From Muribaculaceae bacterium (lineage in GTDB: Bacteria; Bacteroidota; Bacteroidia; Bacteroidales; Muribaculaceae): a stretch of DNA of 64,000 nucleotides. This document shows, piece after piece, positions 48,998 through 59,715 of this stretch. Location of the stretch: the NCBI GenBank assembly GCA_022510405.1, contig JAFLTP010000016.1, positions 1 to 64,000 of the forward strand, given 5' to 3'. Numbering within the stretch: the stretch's first letter is position 1; each line of letters opens with the position of its first letter. Both the position numbers and the translations under genes were made by a program. The notes under the pieces were generated by a model, which worked only from the letters and a program-made list of their open reading frames with translations, searched no databases and was not told the origin of the DNA.

Positions 48998-50764
48998 ATG
49001 GCAAGCCGTAATCCTTATTTGGTGACACAAGCGTTGAAAACCTTCATGTGGGGTTCGATTCTTGCAGCCGTATCCTCTCAATTGGCCACAACCACAGACG
49101 CAATCGTGGTAAGTAACCTGATTGGTCCGGCAGCAATCTCAGCCATTAACCTTATGACTCCGGTACTCACTGTTTTTAGTTGCCTGATGATCCTTTTTGG
49201 CATTGGAGCAAGCATAATTGCTGCCAAAGCCATTGGAAGAAGGGATGAGAATTCGGCAAACGGAGTATTCACGGCCGCAATAATTAGTTCCGCAGGAAGC
49301 GGTGTATTACTGGCAATCCTCACTTTCTTGTTCAGTCCATTTATTGTTAGACTCCTTTCTGGAGGTAATGAGGAAATCTATCCTTTGGCTCTCAGTTACT
49401 TGCAGGTTATGTGTGTGGCCGTGCCATTCATGATGATGGCCGGTGTGATTGAAAATTTTGTAAAGATTGACGGAAGACCTCGGATAGTGATGACCGCAGT
49501 AATTATTGGCAGTTGTCTAAACCTTATTCTTGATATAGTATTTGTGAAATGGCTTCATATGGGCATAGCCGGTTCAGCATGGGCCACAGGGATAAATTAT
49601 CTTGTGGCTATCTTAGTCTGTTTCTGGCATTTCAGAAGTCCTTACAATTCTTTGAAATGGCATCCGGATTGGAAGATGATGAAGTCATATGTGAATCAAA
49701 GCGTATCCCAGGGTATGCCTATGAGCCTTAACACATTATTATTGGGTGGATGTATTTTGTTGATAAACTATATCGTGCTTTATGCTCAGGGAGCTGACGG
49801 CATATATTGTTGGTCGGTATGTCTGCAATTGTTTATGATTATGCAGATGGTGTTGACAGGAATCGGCTCGAGCATTTATTCCATAGGTGGTATACTTGTG
49901 GGAGAGCAAGATATGGAAGGACTTTCAATCCTTAACAGAAAGAGTGTTCTATACACTGTAGCTGCGCTAACAGTGGTGACAGTTGTCATTTTGATTTTTC
50001 CCGAATTTTTCGGAGAATTATTTGGAAGCAGGTCTGACAATCCGATTGAAATTCTGCCATATGCGTTAAGGGCATTCTCCATAATGTTAGTGCCTTATGT
50101 TGTAGTGGCTCTCCTACGTTCCACATATCAGATTTTAGGGAGGATAGGACTCAGTTTATTCTTGAGTATTTTTCAACTTGCCCTGATGGTGGGATTCGTG
50201 TTTGCATTTTCCTTTATAAGTCCATTTGTGATGTGGTGGGGATTTCCATCTTCATCAGTTGCTTTATTGATAGGTCTGTGTTTATATACGGTTTATTTGC
50301 ATTATAAATATAAAGACTTGCGCTATTTTACTCTTATTCCGAAAATGGAAGACTCGGAATCCATTTCGATATCTGTGAAAATGAATCCAGACAGCGTGAA
50401 CGAGGCAGATAAAAAAGTTTCTGAGTTTTTGAAACATCAATCGATTGACGATTTGACTAATTATAAAGTAAGATTAAATTGTGAAGAATTGATGCACAAT
50501 ATTTTGAATCACGCTGTGACTCGCAAAAAGGAAAAGCATTATTTCGACCTGAGTATCAGGATTCTTAAAGACTCTGTCAATGTTTTATTGAAAGATGACG
50601 GGCGCCCTTTCAACCCGATTTTGTCTTGCGACAAGATAGATTTGGAATCAGAATCCGTCGACCAATTAGGATTGAAACTTGTGAACTGCACAGCCGATTC
50701 CATCAATTATAAATACATGTACGACCAGAATGTCGTGACACTTAATTTTATCCGTCAACAATAA
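48998..50764 (+). CDS. MATE family efflux transporter fused to C-terminal HATPase (anti-sigma-factor-like) domain
   Basis: 12-TM MATE body (residues ~1-450), then ~125-aa cytosolic tail with N-box (RLNCEELMHNILNHAV), G1 (LLKDDGRPFNP) and degenerate G2 (VDQLGLKLV). Confidence 0.85.
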   Translation: MASRNPYLVTQALKTFMWGSILAAVSSQLATTTDAIVVSNLIGPAAISAINLMTPVLTVFSCLMILFGIGASIIAAKAIGRRDENSANGVFTAAIISSAGSGVLLAILTFLFSPFIVRLLSGGNEEIYPLALSYLQVMCVAVPFMMMAGVIENFVKIDGRPRIVMTAVIIGSCLNLILDIVFVKWLHMGIAGSAWATGINYLVAILVCFWHFRSPYNSLKWHPDWKMMKSYVNQSVSQGMPMSLNTLLLGGCILLINYIVLYAQGADGIYCWSVCLQLFMIMQMVLTGIGSSIYSIGGILVGEQDMEGLSILNRKSVLYTVAALTVVTVVILIFPEFFGELFGSRSDNPIEILPYALRAFSIMLVPYVVVALLRSTYQILGRIGLSLFLSIFQLALMVGFVFAFSFISPFVMWWGFPSSSVALLIGLCLYTVYLHYKYKDLRYFTLIPKMEDSESISISVKMNPDSVNEADKKVSEFLKHQSIDDLTNYKVRLNCEELMHNILNHAVTRKKEKHYFDLSIRILKDSVNVLLKDDGRPFNPILSCDKIDLESESVDQLGLKLVNCTADSINYKYMYDQNVVTLNFIRQQ

Positions 50765-50780
50765 TAACCATTCTCATTAT

Positions 50781-53700
50781 ATGACCAACGCATTCCTCCA
50801 ACCCTTTTGGAACACTTTTGAAAAATACGGCGACAATATTGCCATAGTGGATAAACACGGAAGAAAGACTTCTTATAAGGAATTATATGACCTCATAAGA
50901 AGAGTGGCCTATTCATTGGATAAAATGAACCTACCTAAAAATTCATTTATCCCTATATATTTGCCAACTTCGATGGAATATATAGCAGCCATGATGGCAA
51001 TCTGGATGACCGGTCATACACCGGTTCCTATGGGTCATTCATATCCTGCTGAAAGAATTGAATTCATAAAACGACATAGTGAAGGTCCTATAGTGATCGA
51101 TGAAGAATTATTTGATAAGTTATCGTCCACCTCTGAAAAATATTCCAATCATCAGGAACATAGAATGGATGAAAATGCTTTGATGATCTACACAAGTGGG
51201 TCAACCGGAGAACCCAAGGGTATTGTACATACCTTTGAAAGCCTTCTTTTCGGAAATCTATATGGAATTAAATCACCGGTGGATCCATCCCAAAAATGGG
51301 GAGCCACTGCTCCTTTATATTTCATAGCGGGAGTCACTATAAATTTCAAAGTTTTAAGAGGCGGAGGTGAACTCCATCTATATGATGATGAGATAAGATT
51401 CGACCCTATAAAAATGGCTGAATATATTTCCGACAACGGTATCACCCATACCTTTATCAGTCCTTCGATGCTTGGGAATTTCAAGAATCATTCTAAGTCA
51501 TTAAAAACAGTCTATGCAGGAAGCGAGAAAGTTTCCAACCAAAGCAGTCGCGACGGTTACACTCTTTATAATATCTTTGGAATGAGTGAAATGGTTGGTG
51601 GAATTCAACCCTTCAGGGTAGACAAACCATATGATGCAACTCCTATCGGTTATCCGGATAAAGAATCCGGCTTTGATTTCAGGATTATTGACAACGAGGG
51701 CAATGATGTGCCCCAGGGCCAAGACGGTGAATTGATTGTTAAGGGACATTTTGCAAAAGAATATTATAAGGATCCCGAGAAGACGGCAAAATTGTATGAC
51801 AAGGATGGTTGGCTTCACACCGGAGATGTCATGCGACTCCTTCCCGATGGCGCATTGCAGTACGTAAATCGCAAAGACTGGATGGTGAAAATCAATGGCC
51901 AACGTGTGGAACCGGGTGAAGTTGAAGCCGTGATGAGGAAAGTTGACGGTGTAAAGGAAGCTATCGTTAAAGGTTTTAATTCCGATAATGGTAGTCAATT
52001 CATTTGTGGATATTTTATTGCAGATCAGGATTCAGAAATAACTCCCGAACAAATTAAGGAAGAGTTATTGAAAAAACTTCCTTCATATATGGTGCCTCGC
52101 CATATTGTTAAGATGGATAGATTTCCTTTACTTCCCAATGGTAAAGTGAACCGTAAAATATTGGAAGCACCGTCAGCCGATGATTTAAAGGTGGAATTTG
52201 TAGCGCCACGAAACAACACGGAAAAAGAACTTTGTGATGCTTTCGCAGAGGTGTTTAATCTTACACAGGTGGGTATCGAAGATGATTTCTTCTTGCTTGG
52301 TGGAGACAGCATCAAGGTGATGAAACTCCAGCAATTGTGTAAGAATCTTGACCTGACATCAAAACTGATTTACAAGGAACGAACACCTAAAAATATCGCA
52401 AAAGCACTAAGCCATAAAATATCTGAATCAGTGAAATATGACTTAGAAACTCCGGTTACCCTTACCCAGACTCAAGCCGGGATTTTTGCTGAATCAATGG
52501 CCCGTCTTGGGGAAGCTTCATACAATATTCCACAGTTATTTGAATTAGGAAAATCCGTTGACCTAAATAAACTTGTAAAGGCTATAGAAAAAGTTATTGA
52601 GGCACATCCTTTCTTGAAGGTAAAGATCCGAGAAGATAAGGAAGGAAATCCTATGTTGATACCTCAAGATTATAGATATGAACAAAGAATTAAAAAGATA
52701 TCCCAAAATGATTTTGACAATATGGTTAACAACCTTATCCAGCCATTCAATATCATTAAGGATCCTCTTTTCCGTATAGAACTTTTAGAGACAGATAAGA
52801 ATAAATACCTCTTTATGGATTTCCATCATATCATCTATGATGGCACATCCATGAAAATATTTCTTCAGGACTTGAACAAAGCATACTCGGGTGGTGAAAT
52901 TGAACCTGAATCTTTCAATGGGTTTGATATAGCTTTGGAAGAGGAAGGCTTAAGGAAAACTGAAGCCTATCAGGAAGCTAAAAATTGGTATGAAAAATCT
53001 TTCGGCAGCCTCGAAATCGACAGTATGCCTGTGCCTGACACACATGTAGATACTGTAGCTTTTCAATCTTATGACTATCCTTTGGAATTGAGCGTGGAGG
53101 CTATGAATAAGTATTGTGAGAAAACAGGGATATCTCCGAATATCTTAAATATTTCAGCATTCGGTAAACTCTTAGGTACTTTTGTCAATTCAAAGGAAGC
53201 TCTTTTTGCAACTATCTACAACGGACGAAACAGCGGCAAAGTGGAGAGAACCATCGACATGATGGTGAAAACCTTGCCGGTTTATTGCAAATGGGATTCT
53301 GATACAAAAATTGTAGAATATCTGAAATCTATGCAGCAACAGATTTTGGGCGCAATGAACAATGACATCTATTCTTTTGCGGAATTGGCTGCTGAAACAG
53401 GTATCAACAGCGATATTCTTTTTGCTTACCAGGGCGATTACCTATCAATAGACAATTTGCTTGATTTCCAGGTTAAGGAAATTCAACTCCAAAGAAACGC
53501 CACCGGCTCACCTCTCGACTTTCAAGTCTTCATCAAGGATGGGAAACTTATCCTTCATGCAGAATACATGAGCAACCGGTTTTCCCAGAAGTTTATCGAG
53601 GAAATGTGCCTAAGTTATTCCTCCATTATCAAATCAATGACTGAATATGATTTGATGAATGAAGTGGAATTGACTACAAAGGATCAGATTTTAGAACTTG

Positions 53701-56700
53701 ATAGTTTCAATAATACTGACGTTGCTTATGATAATTCGCAGACTGTAATAAGTCTTTTTGAAAAAGCGGCACTTTCCTATCCCGAAAATACAGCTGTGAT
53801 ATTTGAGAATAGGAAATATTCTTATAAACAAACCGATCAAATCACAGATAAGGTAGCAGCCGAAATTGAATGTCGAGGTCTTGGAGAAGGTGATGTAGTA
53901 AGCATTCTTATTCCTCGTAGCGAATGGATTGTTATGGCTTCTTTAGGAGCCTCAAAAACCGGTTGCACATACCAACCTCTTGATCATACATATCCGAAAG
54001 ACAGGTTAAACTTCATGGTGAAAGATTCAGGAGCCAAACTTTTAATTACCACCGAGTCTCTTAGAGAATCTTTGGATGAGTATGAAGGTGATGTTCTTTA
54101 CATTTCCGATATTGAAAAGAGCACAAAACAAAGAAGCCATACAGATAAAACGAAACCGGAGACTTTATTCACGCTTCTTTACACAAGCGGTTCCACCGGT
54201 GTACCCAAAGGAGTGAAACTTGACCATGCGAATCTTGTCTGCTTTATCGATTGGTACATAAAATATTATAACCTCAAAGCGGGCGATTGTGTTGGTGCAT
54301 ATGCATCCTATGGCTTTGATGCGAATATGATGGACATGTATCCGGCTCTTTGCAATGGTTCGGCTGTATGTATAGTGCCGGAAGATATACGTCTGGATAT
54401 GGAGAGACTTAATTCATATCTCATGGAAAATGGTGTCACCCATATGTTTATGACAACCCAGGTTGGTAGGCAATTCGCAAGTGATATTGAAAAGACATCT
54501 TTGCAGTATTTAAGCATGGGTGGAGAGAAATTGATTTCCTTCCCGGTTCCTGACAATTATAAAACTTATAATGTTTACGGACCGACAGAATGTACGATTT
54601 TCTCATCTATTTATCCTTTGAAGAAAGGTGAAACGGATATTCCAATCGGAAAGATACTCGACAATATGAAGGGTTATATTGTCAATGAAGAAGGGAAACG
54701 TGTTCCGGTTGGAGCCGTGGGAGAACTATGGATCGCAGGGCCACACGTTGCTGAGGGTTATTTGAATCGACCGGAAAAAACCGCTGAAGTATTCATTATG
54801 AATCCTTTTGACGAAGGAGATTATGTGAAAGTGTATCGCACAGGCGATATGGTGAGATATCGTGCCGATGGAAATATTGACTTCGTTGGAAGAAGTGACG
54901 GACAGGTCAAGATTCGTGGATTCCGAATCGAGCTTAGCGAGGTAGAGGCCGTAATAAGAGAGTTTGAGGGAATAAAAAATGCTACCGTAATGGCATACGA
55001 CCATCCTTCCGGAGGTAAATATATAGCGGCATATGTGGTTAGTGACAAACCTGTTGATGTTAATGCTTTGAATGATTTCATACGCGAAAGCAAACCTCCT
55101 TATATGGTGCCGGCTATAACCATGCAGATAGAAAGTATCCCTCTTAATCAGAATCATAAGGTGAATAAGAGAGCTCTTCCGGTACCTGAATTCAAGGTGG
55201 AGAAAGATTCAGCTGACAACAACCGTCCTTTAAATGTTCTTGAAAAAGAAATTCTTTCAATCGCAGAAAAAGTATTGGGAAATGAAGGATTAGGTGTTAC
55301 TACTCCATTTACCGATTATGGTCTCACTTCAATATTGAGCATCAAGCTTGCGTCACAACTTTATAAGAGATTTGAGATTGAAATTCCTTCCAAGTCACTT
55401 TTGAATGGAGGAAGCGTCGAATCGGTTGAAAATATCATACTCAATCAGTTGATTAACTGTGAAAAATCTGATGCGCCATCAATAAAAACCGAAGAGACTA
55501 AGATCACATCCTCTCCCCTCTCCTTCCCACAGACCGGGGTATATTTCGAATGTATGAAACGTCCTGCGGATGTGACGTACAATATTCCGGCAATGTTTAA
55601 ATTCGACAAGGGAGTGACGGTTGAAAAACTGGCCGAAGCTGTCATTTCTATTATAGGAGCACATCCTTTCTTGGCTTCCAAGTTCGAAAATACGGAAAAC
55701 GGAGTCATGCAAGTTCTTATTGAGGATCATAAACCGGAGGTCAAGATTTCACAAATGAACGAGGAGGAGCTTGATTCCTATAAAAATTCATTTGTAAAAC
55801 CTTTTCATCTTTCTAATGGTCCACTTTATAGAATTGAAATAGTAGATACCGGTGATAACAAATATCTTCTCACCGATTTCCATCATTTAGTGTTCGATGG
55901 GACCTCCCTGGATATCTTCCTGCATCAATTACAAGACTCATTGAATGGGAAGGTTCCTGAACCTGAAAATTACGACTATGCCAAATACGTGGCGGATGAG
56001 AAGGAATTTGAAAAATCTCAAAGCTTCGAAGAAAACAAACAATATTTTGCTGAACTTTTAAGCGAATTGGAGAATGTAAGCGAAATTCCTAATGACCTTA
56101 AAGGTAAGGAAGCAGAAGGAAAACTAAAGAATGTTGCTGAGCCTTTCGACCTGGATAAGGTTGAAAAATATGCAAAACAGCTCGGTGTGACACCGGCGTC
56201 CGTTATGTTGGCTTCAACTTTCTATACCGTTTCAAGATATGTCAACGATTCAAATGTTTATCTCTCCACAATAAGTAGCGGAAGAAGCGATGTAAGGACA
56301 GGCGAAACGTTCGGCATGTTTGTCAACACGCTGCCTCTTGCCTTTAAGATTGGGGATGAATCAACCGAGGAATTCATCAAAAGAAGTGCCGGTGTGTTCC
56401 AAGGAGTTCTTGAACATGAGAAATATCCATTTGCGAAGATTGCTGCAGATTATGGCTATAAACCTGAAATTGTATACGAATATCAGTTGGGAGTGATCGG
56501 TGAAAATGATTTTCCTGAACTCAAAGGAATGGAAAGTTTGGAACTTGATGTGGCCAAATTTAAAGTTTCGGTACATATTGAACTTGCTGATGGAAAACCT
56601 TCCGTTGTAGTATATTACAATGATGCTCTTTACAGTCAGAGACTTATGGAGGGAATGGCGAGAAGTATCGTGATTGTTACTGATAAACTTCTTCAAGAAC

Positions 56701-59700
56701 CCGCTAAGAAGATAAAGGAGGTCAACCTCATCGATGACAAACGTGAAGGAGAACTTGAAAAATTCCGCACTGTAGCGATTGCAGATCCAAAATTCCATTA
56801 CTTCCAGGAGGCCGTGGAATATTATGCCAAGGAAAGACCTGATAGAACTGCACTAATCGCTTGTGATGCAAAATATACTTACAAGGAATTTGATGAAACC
56901 GCAAACATTATTGCAAACAATCTGATTAAACTGGGAGTTAGACCCAGAAGTAAGGTTGCCATCCTTTTGCCACGAACTTCAAAGGTGATTCTATCAATGT
57001 ACGGCGTAATGAAAGCAGGAAGTGCATATATTCCTTGTGATCCTGAATATCCCGTGGATAGGATACAGCATATCTTGAATGACAGTGAGGCCGCTTACGT
57101 CATAACCACTGCCAACCGTCTGAAAGATTTCAGTAATGCCATCGATGTGGAAATGCTGTTGAAAGGTGATTCATCCCGACCAAAACTTGAAATAACCCCC
57201 AAAGATCTTGCTTATCTTATTTATACTTCGGGATCCACCGGCAAACCGAAAGGTGTAATGCTTCGACATGAAAGTATAGCCAACTATCTTCTCGATAATC
57301 CTGCCAATACTCACATTCATGCTTTGGCTACAAGAGCCAATACCCTTCTTTCCATCACCACTATATCTTTCGATATGAGTCTTAAGGAAATCGGAGCAGC
57401 TCTGAATAATGGTTTGACCCTTGTATTCGCGGATGAAGAACAAACCACCAATCCTATTACCCTTTCAAAGCTTTTCAAGGAAACGAATGCGGATGCTTTC
57501 AACACAACACCTTCGAGAATGCTCCAGTTCATGGAACTGCCTGCCTTTGCGGATGCTATAGGTCAATGTAAGGTGATTATGTGCGGTGGTGAAAAATATG
57601 CCGACGGTCTGCTTGACAAACTGCGTGCGGCCGCTACGGAAGCTCAGATTTTCAATACTTATGGACCAACGGAAATTACTGTCTCTTCGAATTGTAAGGA
57701 TCTCACGCACACTGACCGTGTCAGTGTGGGCAAACCCCTTTTGAACGTCACTGAATTTGTGGTTGACAAAGATGGCAATGAACTTCCGGCAGGTATTGTA
57801 GGGGAACTTTACATCAGTGGTCTTGGCGTTGCTACGGGTTATAACAATCTTTCCGAAATGACAGCTGAAAGATTTATAGATTACAAAGGATTGAGAATTT
57901 ATAAGTCGGGTGACTATGCAAGGTGGACAGAGGAAGGCGATGTTGAAATTCTTGGTAGAACCGACAACCAGATAAAGCTCCGCGGATTGAGAATAGAACT
58001 CGGAGAGGTGGAAGCTGCAATTGCAGCCGTTCCTGGTGTAAAAAATGTCGTGGTCAAGATTGTAAAGATTAAAGGTGAGGAACACCTTGCTGCTTATTTT
58101 GTGGCCGACCATAAAATTGATATTTCCGAACTTAAAAACGAACTTGGAAAGAATCTCACCAAATATATGGTACCCACAGCCTATCTGCAAATGGATAAGT
58201 TCCCCCTTACTCCAAATGGCAAGACTGATGTCAAGTCTCTTCCTGCCCCTGAAATAGCACTTACCGGTGAATATGAAGCTCCGGCTAATGAAACCGAACA
58301 GAATATCGCAGATATTTTCGCTAAAATTTTGAAACTCGACAAAATTGGAGCTAATGACAGCTTCTATGAGTTAGGTGGAACTTCTCTTGTAACTACCCGT
58401 GTAATCATTGAAACAGATAAGTTAGGTTATAATGTTGCATATGGTGATGTTTTTGCCAATCCCACGCCCAGAAAACTGGCTAATTTCATTCTTGGAATTT
58501 CTGATGAAGACAAGGAAAAGGATGATGTGAAGGATTACGATTACTCGGCTATCAACGCTCTACTCAGACAAAATAATCTTGATGCTTTCCGTTTGGGAGA
58601 GAATATCCCGCTTGGCAAAGTTTTGCTAACCGGAGCCACTGGTTATCTTGGCATTCATATTCTTAAGGAACTTATAGATTCAGATGCTGAGGAAATCTAT
58701 TGCCTTGTAAGGTCAAAGGATACAAAAGAGGCTGAAGAACGATTGAAAACACTTTTGTTCTATTATTTTGAGAATACATTCGATAATCTCATCGGCAGAC
58801 GTCTGCACTTGATTCCCGGAGATGTCACATCCCCAATTGATACTTCAATCAAGACAGATACCCTTATCAACTGTGCGGCGATTGTAAAACATTTTGCAGA
58901 GGGAACAGAAATCGAGGATGTAAATGTCGGTGGAGCTCAACATTGTATCGATTATTGCCTCGCCACAGGAGCCAAAATTATTCAGATTTCAACAGCAAGC
59001 ACACGCGGCTTGAGTGTAAATGGCATTCCGGCTCCCGGCAAAATTTTCAATGAGGAGAGACTTTACATGGGTCAATATCTTGGAAATAAATACATTCTTT
59101 CTAAATTCATTGCAGAAAGAATGGTGCTGGAGGCTGTGGCAGCCAAGGGTCTTGTAGGAAAAATTATGCGTGTGGGTAATCTTGCCCCAAGAAGCACTGA
59201 TGGTGAATTCCAGGTAAATTTCCAAACAAATTCCTTTATGGGAAGATTGAAGGTTTACAATATGCTTGGATGTTGCCCATTTGATTCAAGAGACCTCACC
59301 GTTGAATTCTCTCCGATAAATGAAGTTGCAAAAGCGATTGTGAAACTCTCCGGCACTCCCAAGGAATGTGTTGTATTCCATCCCTACAACAATCATAATG
59401 TATTGTTCGGCGATGTGCTAAGTGAACTGCGTCACATAGGGGATGGTGTAAAATTTGTAGAAATCGACAAATTCTCAAAAGCTTTGGAAGAAGCTAAGGA
59501 AGACCCCATAAAAGCTAAACAATTGTCAAGTCTTTTGGCTTATCAAAATATGGCTAAAGGACAAAAGTCATCAGATGTGCTTCGGCAGAATGCCTATACG
59601 ATGCAGGTGCTTTATCGTCTCGGATTCTCATGGTCGGTAACTTCCTGGGATTATGTCGATAGATTTATAACCGCGATCGAAGGCCTCGGCTTCTTCGACT

Positions 59701-59705
59701 CATAA
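50781..59705 (+). CDS. Non-ribosomal peptide synthetase, A-T-C-A-T-C-A-T-R
   Basis: A cores YTSGSTGEPKG (~51.2 kb), YTSGSTGVPKG (~54.2 kb), YTSGSTGKPKG (~57.2 kb); T sites LGGDS (~52.3 kb), YGLTS (~55.3 kb), LGGTS (~58.4 kb); C sites HHIIYDG (~52.8 kb), HHLVFDG (~55.9 kb); terminal reductase LLTGATGYLG (~58.6 kb) with YILSK. Confidence 0.93.
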   Translation: MTNAFLQPFWNTFEKYGDNIAIVDKHGRKTSYKELYDLIRRVAYSLDKMNLPKNSFIPIYLPTSMEYIAAMMAIWMTGHTPVPMGHSYPAERIEFIKRHSEGPIVIDEELFDKLSSTSEKYSNHQEHRMDENALMIYTSGSTGEPKGIVHTFESLLFGNLYGIKSPVDPSQKWGATAPLYFIAGVTINFKVLRGGGELHLYDDEIRFDPIKMAEYISDNGITHTFISPSMLGNFKNHSKSLKTVYAGSEKVSNQSSRDGYTLYNIFGMSEMVGGIQPFRVDKPYDATPIGYPDKESGFDFRIIDNEGNDVPQGQDGELIVKGHFAKEYYKDPEKTAKLYDKDGWLHTGDVMRLLPDGALQYVNRKDWMVKINGQRVEPGEVEAVMRKVDGVKEAIVKGFNSDNGSQFICGYFIADQDSEITPEQIKEELLKKLPSYMVPRHIVKMDRFPLLPNGKVNRKILEAPSADDLKVEFVAPRNNTEKELCDAFAEVFNLTQVGIEDDFFLLGGDSIKVMKLQQLCKNLDLTSKLIYKERTPKNIAKALSHKISESVKYDLETPVTLTQTQAGIFAESMARLGEASYNIPQLFELGKSVDLNKLVKAIEKVIEAHPFLKVKIREDKEGNPMLIPQDYRYEQRIKKISQNDFDNMVNNLIQPFNIIKDPLFRIELLETDKNKYLFMDFHHIIYDGTSMKIFLQDLNKAYSGGEIEPESFNGFDIALEEEGLRKTEAYQEAKNWYEKSFGSLEIDSMPVPDTHVDTVAFQSYDYPLELSVEAMNKYCEKTGISPNILNISAFGKLLGTFVNSKEALFATIYNGRNSGKVERTIDMMVKTLPVYCKWDSDTKIVEYLKSMQQQILGAMNNDIYSFAELAAETGINSDILFAYQGDYLSIDNLLDFQVKEIQLQRNATGSPLDFQVFIKDGKLILHAEYMSNRFSQKFIEEMCLSYSSIIKSMTEYDLMNEVELTTKDQILELDSFNNTDVAYDNSQTVISLFEKAALSYPENTAVIFENRKYSYKQTDQITDKVAAEIECRGLGEGDVVSILIPRSEWIVMASLGASKTGCTYQPLDHTYPKDRLNFMVKDSGAKLLITTESLRESLDEYEGDVLYISDIEKSTKQRSHTDKTKPETLFTLLYTSGSTGVPKGVKLDHANLVCFIDWYIKYYNLKAGDCVGAYASYGFDANMMDMYPALCNGSAVCIVPEDIRLDMERLNSYLMENGVTHMFMTTQVGRQFASDIEKTSLQYLSMGGEKLISFPVPDNYKTYNVYGPTECTIFSSIYPLKKGETDIPIGKILDNMKGYIVNEEGKRVPVGAVGELWIAGPHVAEGYLNRPEKTAEVFIMNPFDEGDYVKVYRTGDMVRYRADGNIDFVGRSDGQVKIRGFRIELSEVEAVIREFEGIKNATVMAYDHPSGGKYIAAYVVSDKPVDVNALNDFIRESKPPYMVPAITMQIESIPLNQNHKVNKRALPVPEFKVEKDSADNNRPLNVLEKEILSIAEKVLGNEGLGVTTPFTDYGLTSILSIKLASQLYKRFEIEIPSKSLLNGGSVESVENIILNQLINCEKSDAPSIKTEETKITSSPLSFPQTGVYFECMKRPADVTYNIPAMFKFDKGVTVEKLAEAVISIIGAHPFLASKFENTENGVMQVLIEDHKPEVKISQMNEEELDSYKNSFVKPFHLSNGPLYRIEIVDTGDNKYLLTDFHHLVFDGTSLDIFLHQLQDSLNGKVPEPENYDYAKYVADEKEFEKSQSFEENKQYFAELLSELENVSEIPNDLKGKEAEGKLKNVAEPFDLDKVEKYAKQLGVTPASVMLASTFYTVSRYVNDSNVYLSTISSGRSDVRTGETFGMFVNTLPLAFKIGDESTEEFIKRSAGVFQGVLEHEKYPFAKIAADYGYKPEIVYEYQLGVIGENDFPELKGMESLELDVAKFKVSVHIELADGKPSVVVYYNDALYSQRLMEGMARSIVIVTDKLLQEPAKKIKEVNLIDDKREGELEKFRTVAIADPKFHYFQEAVEYYAKERPDRTALIACDAKYTYKEFDETANIIANNLIKLGVRPRSKVAILLPRTSKVILSMYGVMKAGSAYIPCDPEYPVDRIQHILNDSEAAYVITTANRLKDFSNAIDVEMLLKGDSSRPKLEITPKDLAYLIYTSGSTGKPKGVMLRHESIANYLLDNPANTHIHALATRANTLLSITTISFDMSLKEIGAALNNGLTLVFADEEQTTNPITLSKLFKETNADAFNTTPSRMLQFMELPAFADAIGQCKVIMCGGEKYADGLLDKLRAAATEAQIFNTYGPTEITVSSNCKDLTHTDRVSVGKPLLNVTEFVVDKDGNELPAGIVGELYISGLGVATGYNNLSEMTAERFIDYKGLRIYKSGDYARWTEEGDVEILGRTDNQIKLRGLRIELGEVEAAIAAVPGVKNVVVKIVKIKGEEHLAAYFVADHKIDISELKNELGKNLTKYMVPTAYLQMDKFPLTPNGKTDVKSLPAPEIALTGEYEAPANETEQNIADIFAKILKLDKIGANDSFYELGGTSLVTTRVIIETDKLGYNVAYGDVFANPTPRKLANFILGISDEDKEKDDVKDYDYSAINALLRQNNLDAFRLGENIPLGKVLLTGATGYLGIHILKELIDSDAEEIYCLVRSKDTKEAEERLKTLLFYYFENTFDNLIGRRLHLIPGDVTSPIDTSIKTDTLINCAAIVKHFAEGTEIEDVNVGGAQHCIDYCLATGAKIIQISTASTRGLSVNGIPAPGKIFNEERLYMGQYLGNKYILSKFIAERMVLEAVAAKGLVGKIMRVGNLAPRSTDGEFQVNFQTNSFMGRLKVYNMLGCCPFDSRDLTVEFSPINEVAKAIVKLSGTPKECVVFHPYNNHNVLFGDVLSELRHIGDGVKFVEIDKFSKALEEAKEDPIKAKQLSSLLAYQNMAKGQKSSDVLRQNAYTMQVLYRLGFSWSVTSWDYVDRFITAIEGLGFFDS

Positions 59706-59715
59706 TTGAAGGGAT

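Noticed and set aside
57465-58190. 241-aa antisense ORF inside the NRPS
   Set aside because: Opposite a continuous, motif-rich NRPS frame; treated as a shadow ORF
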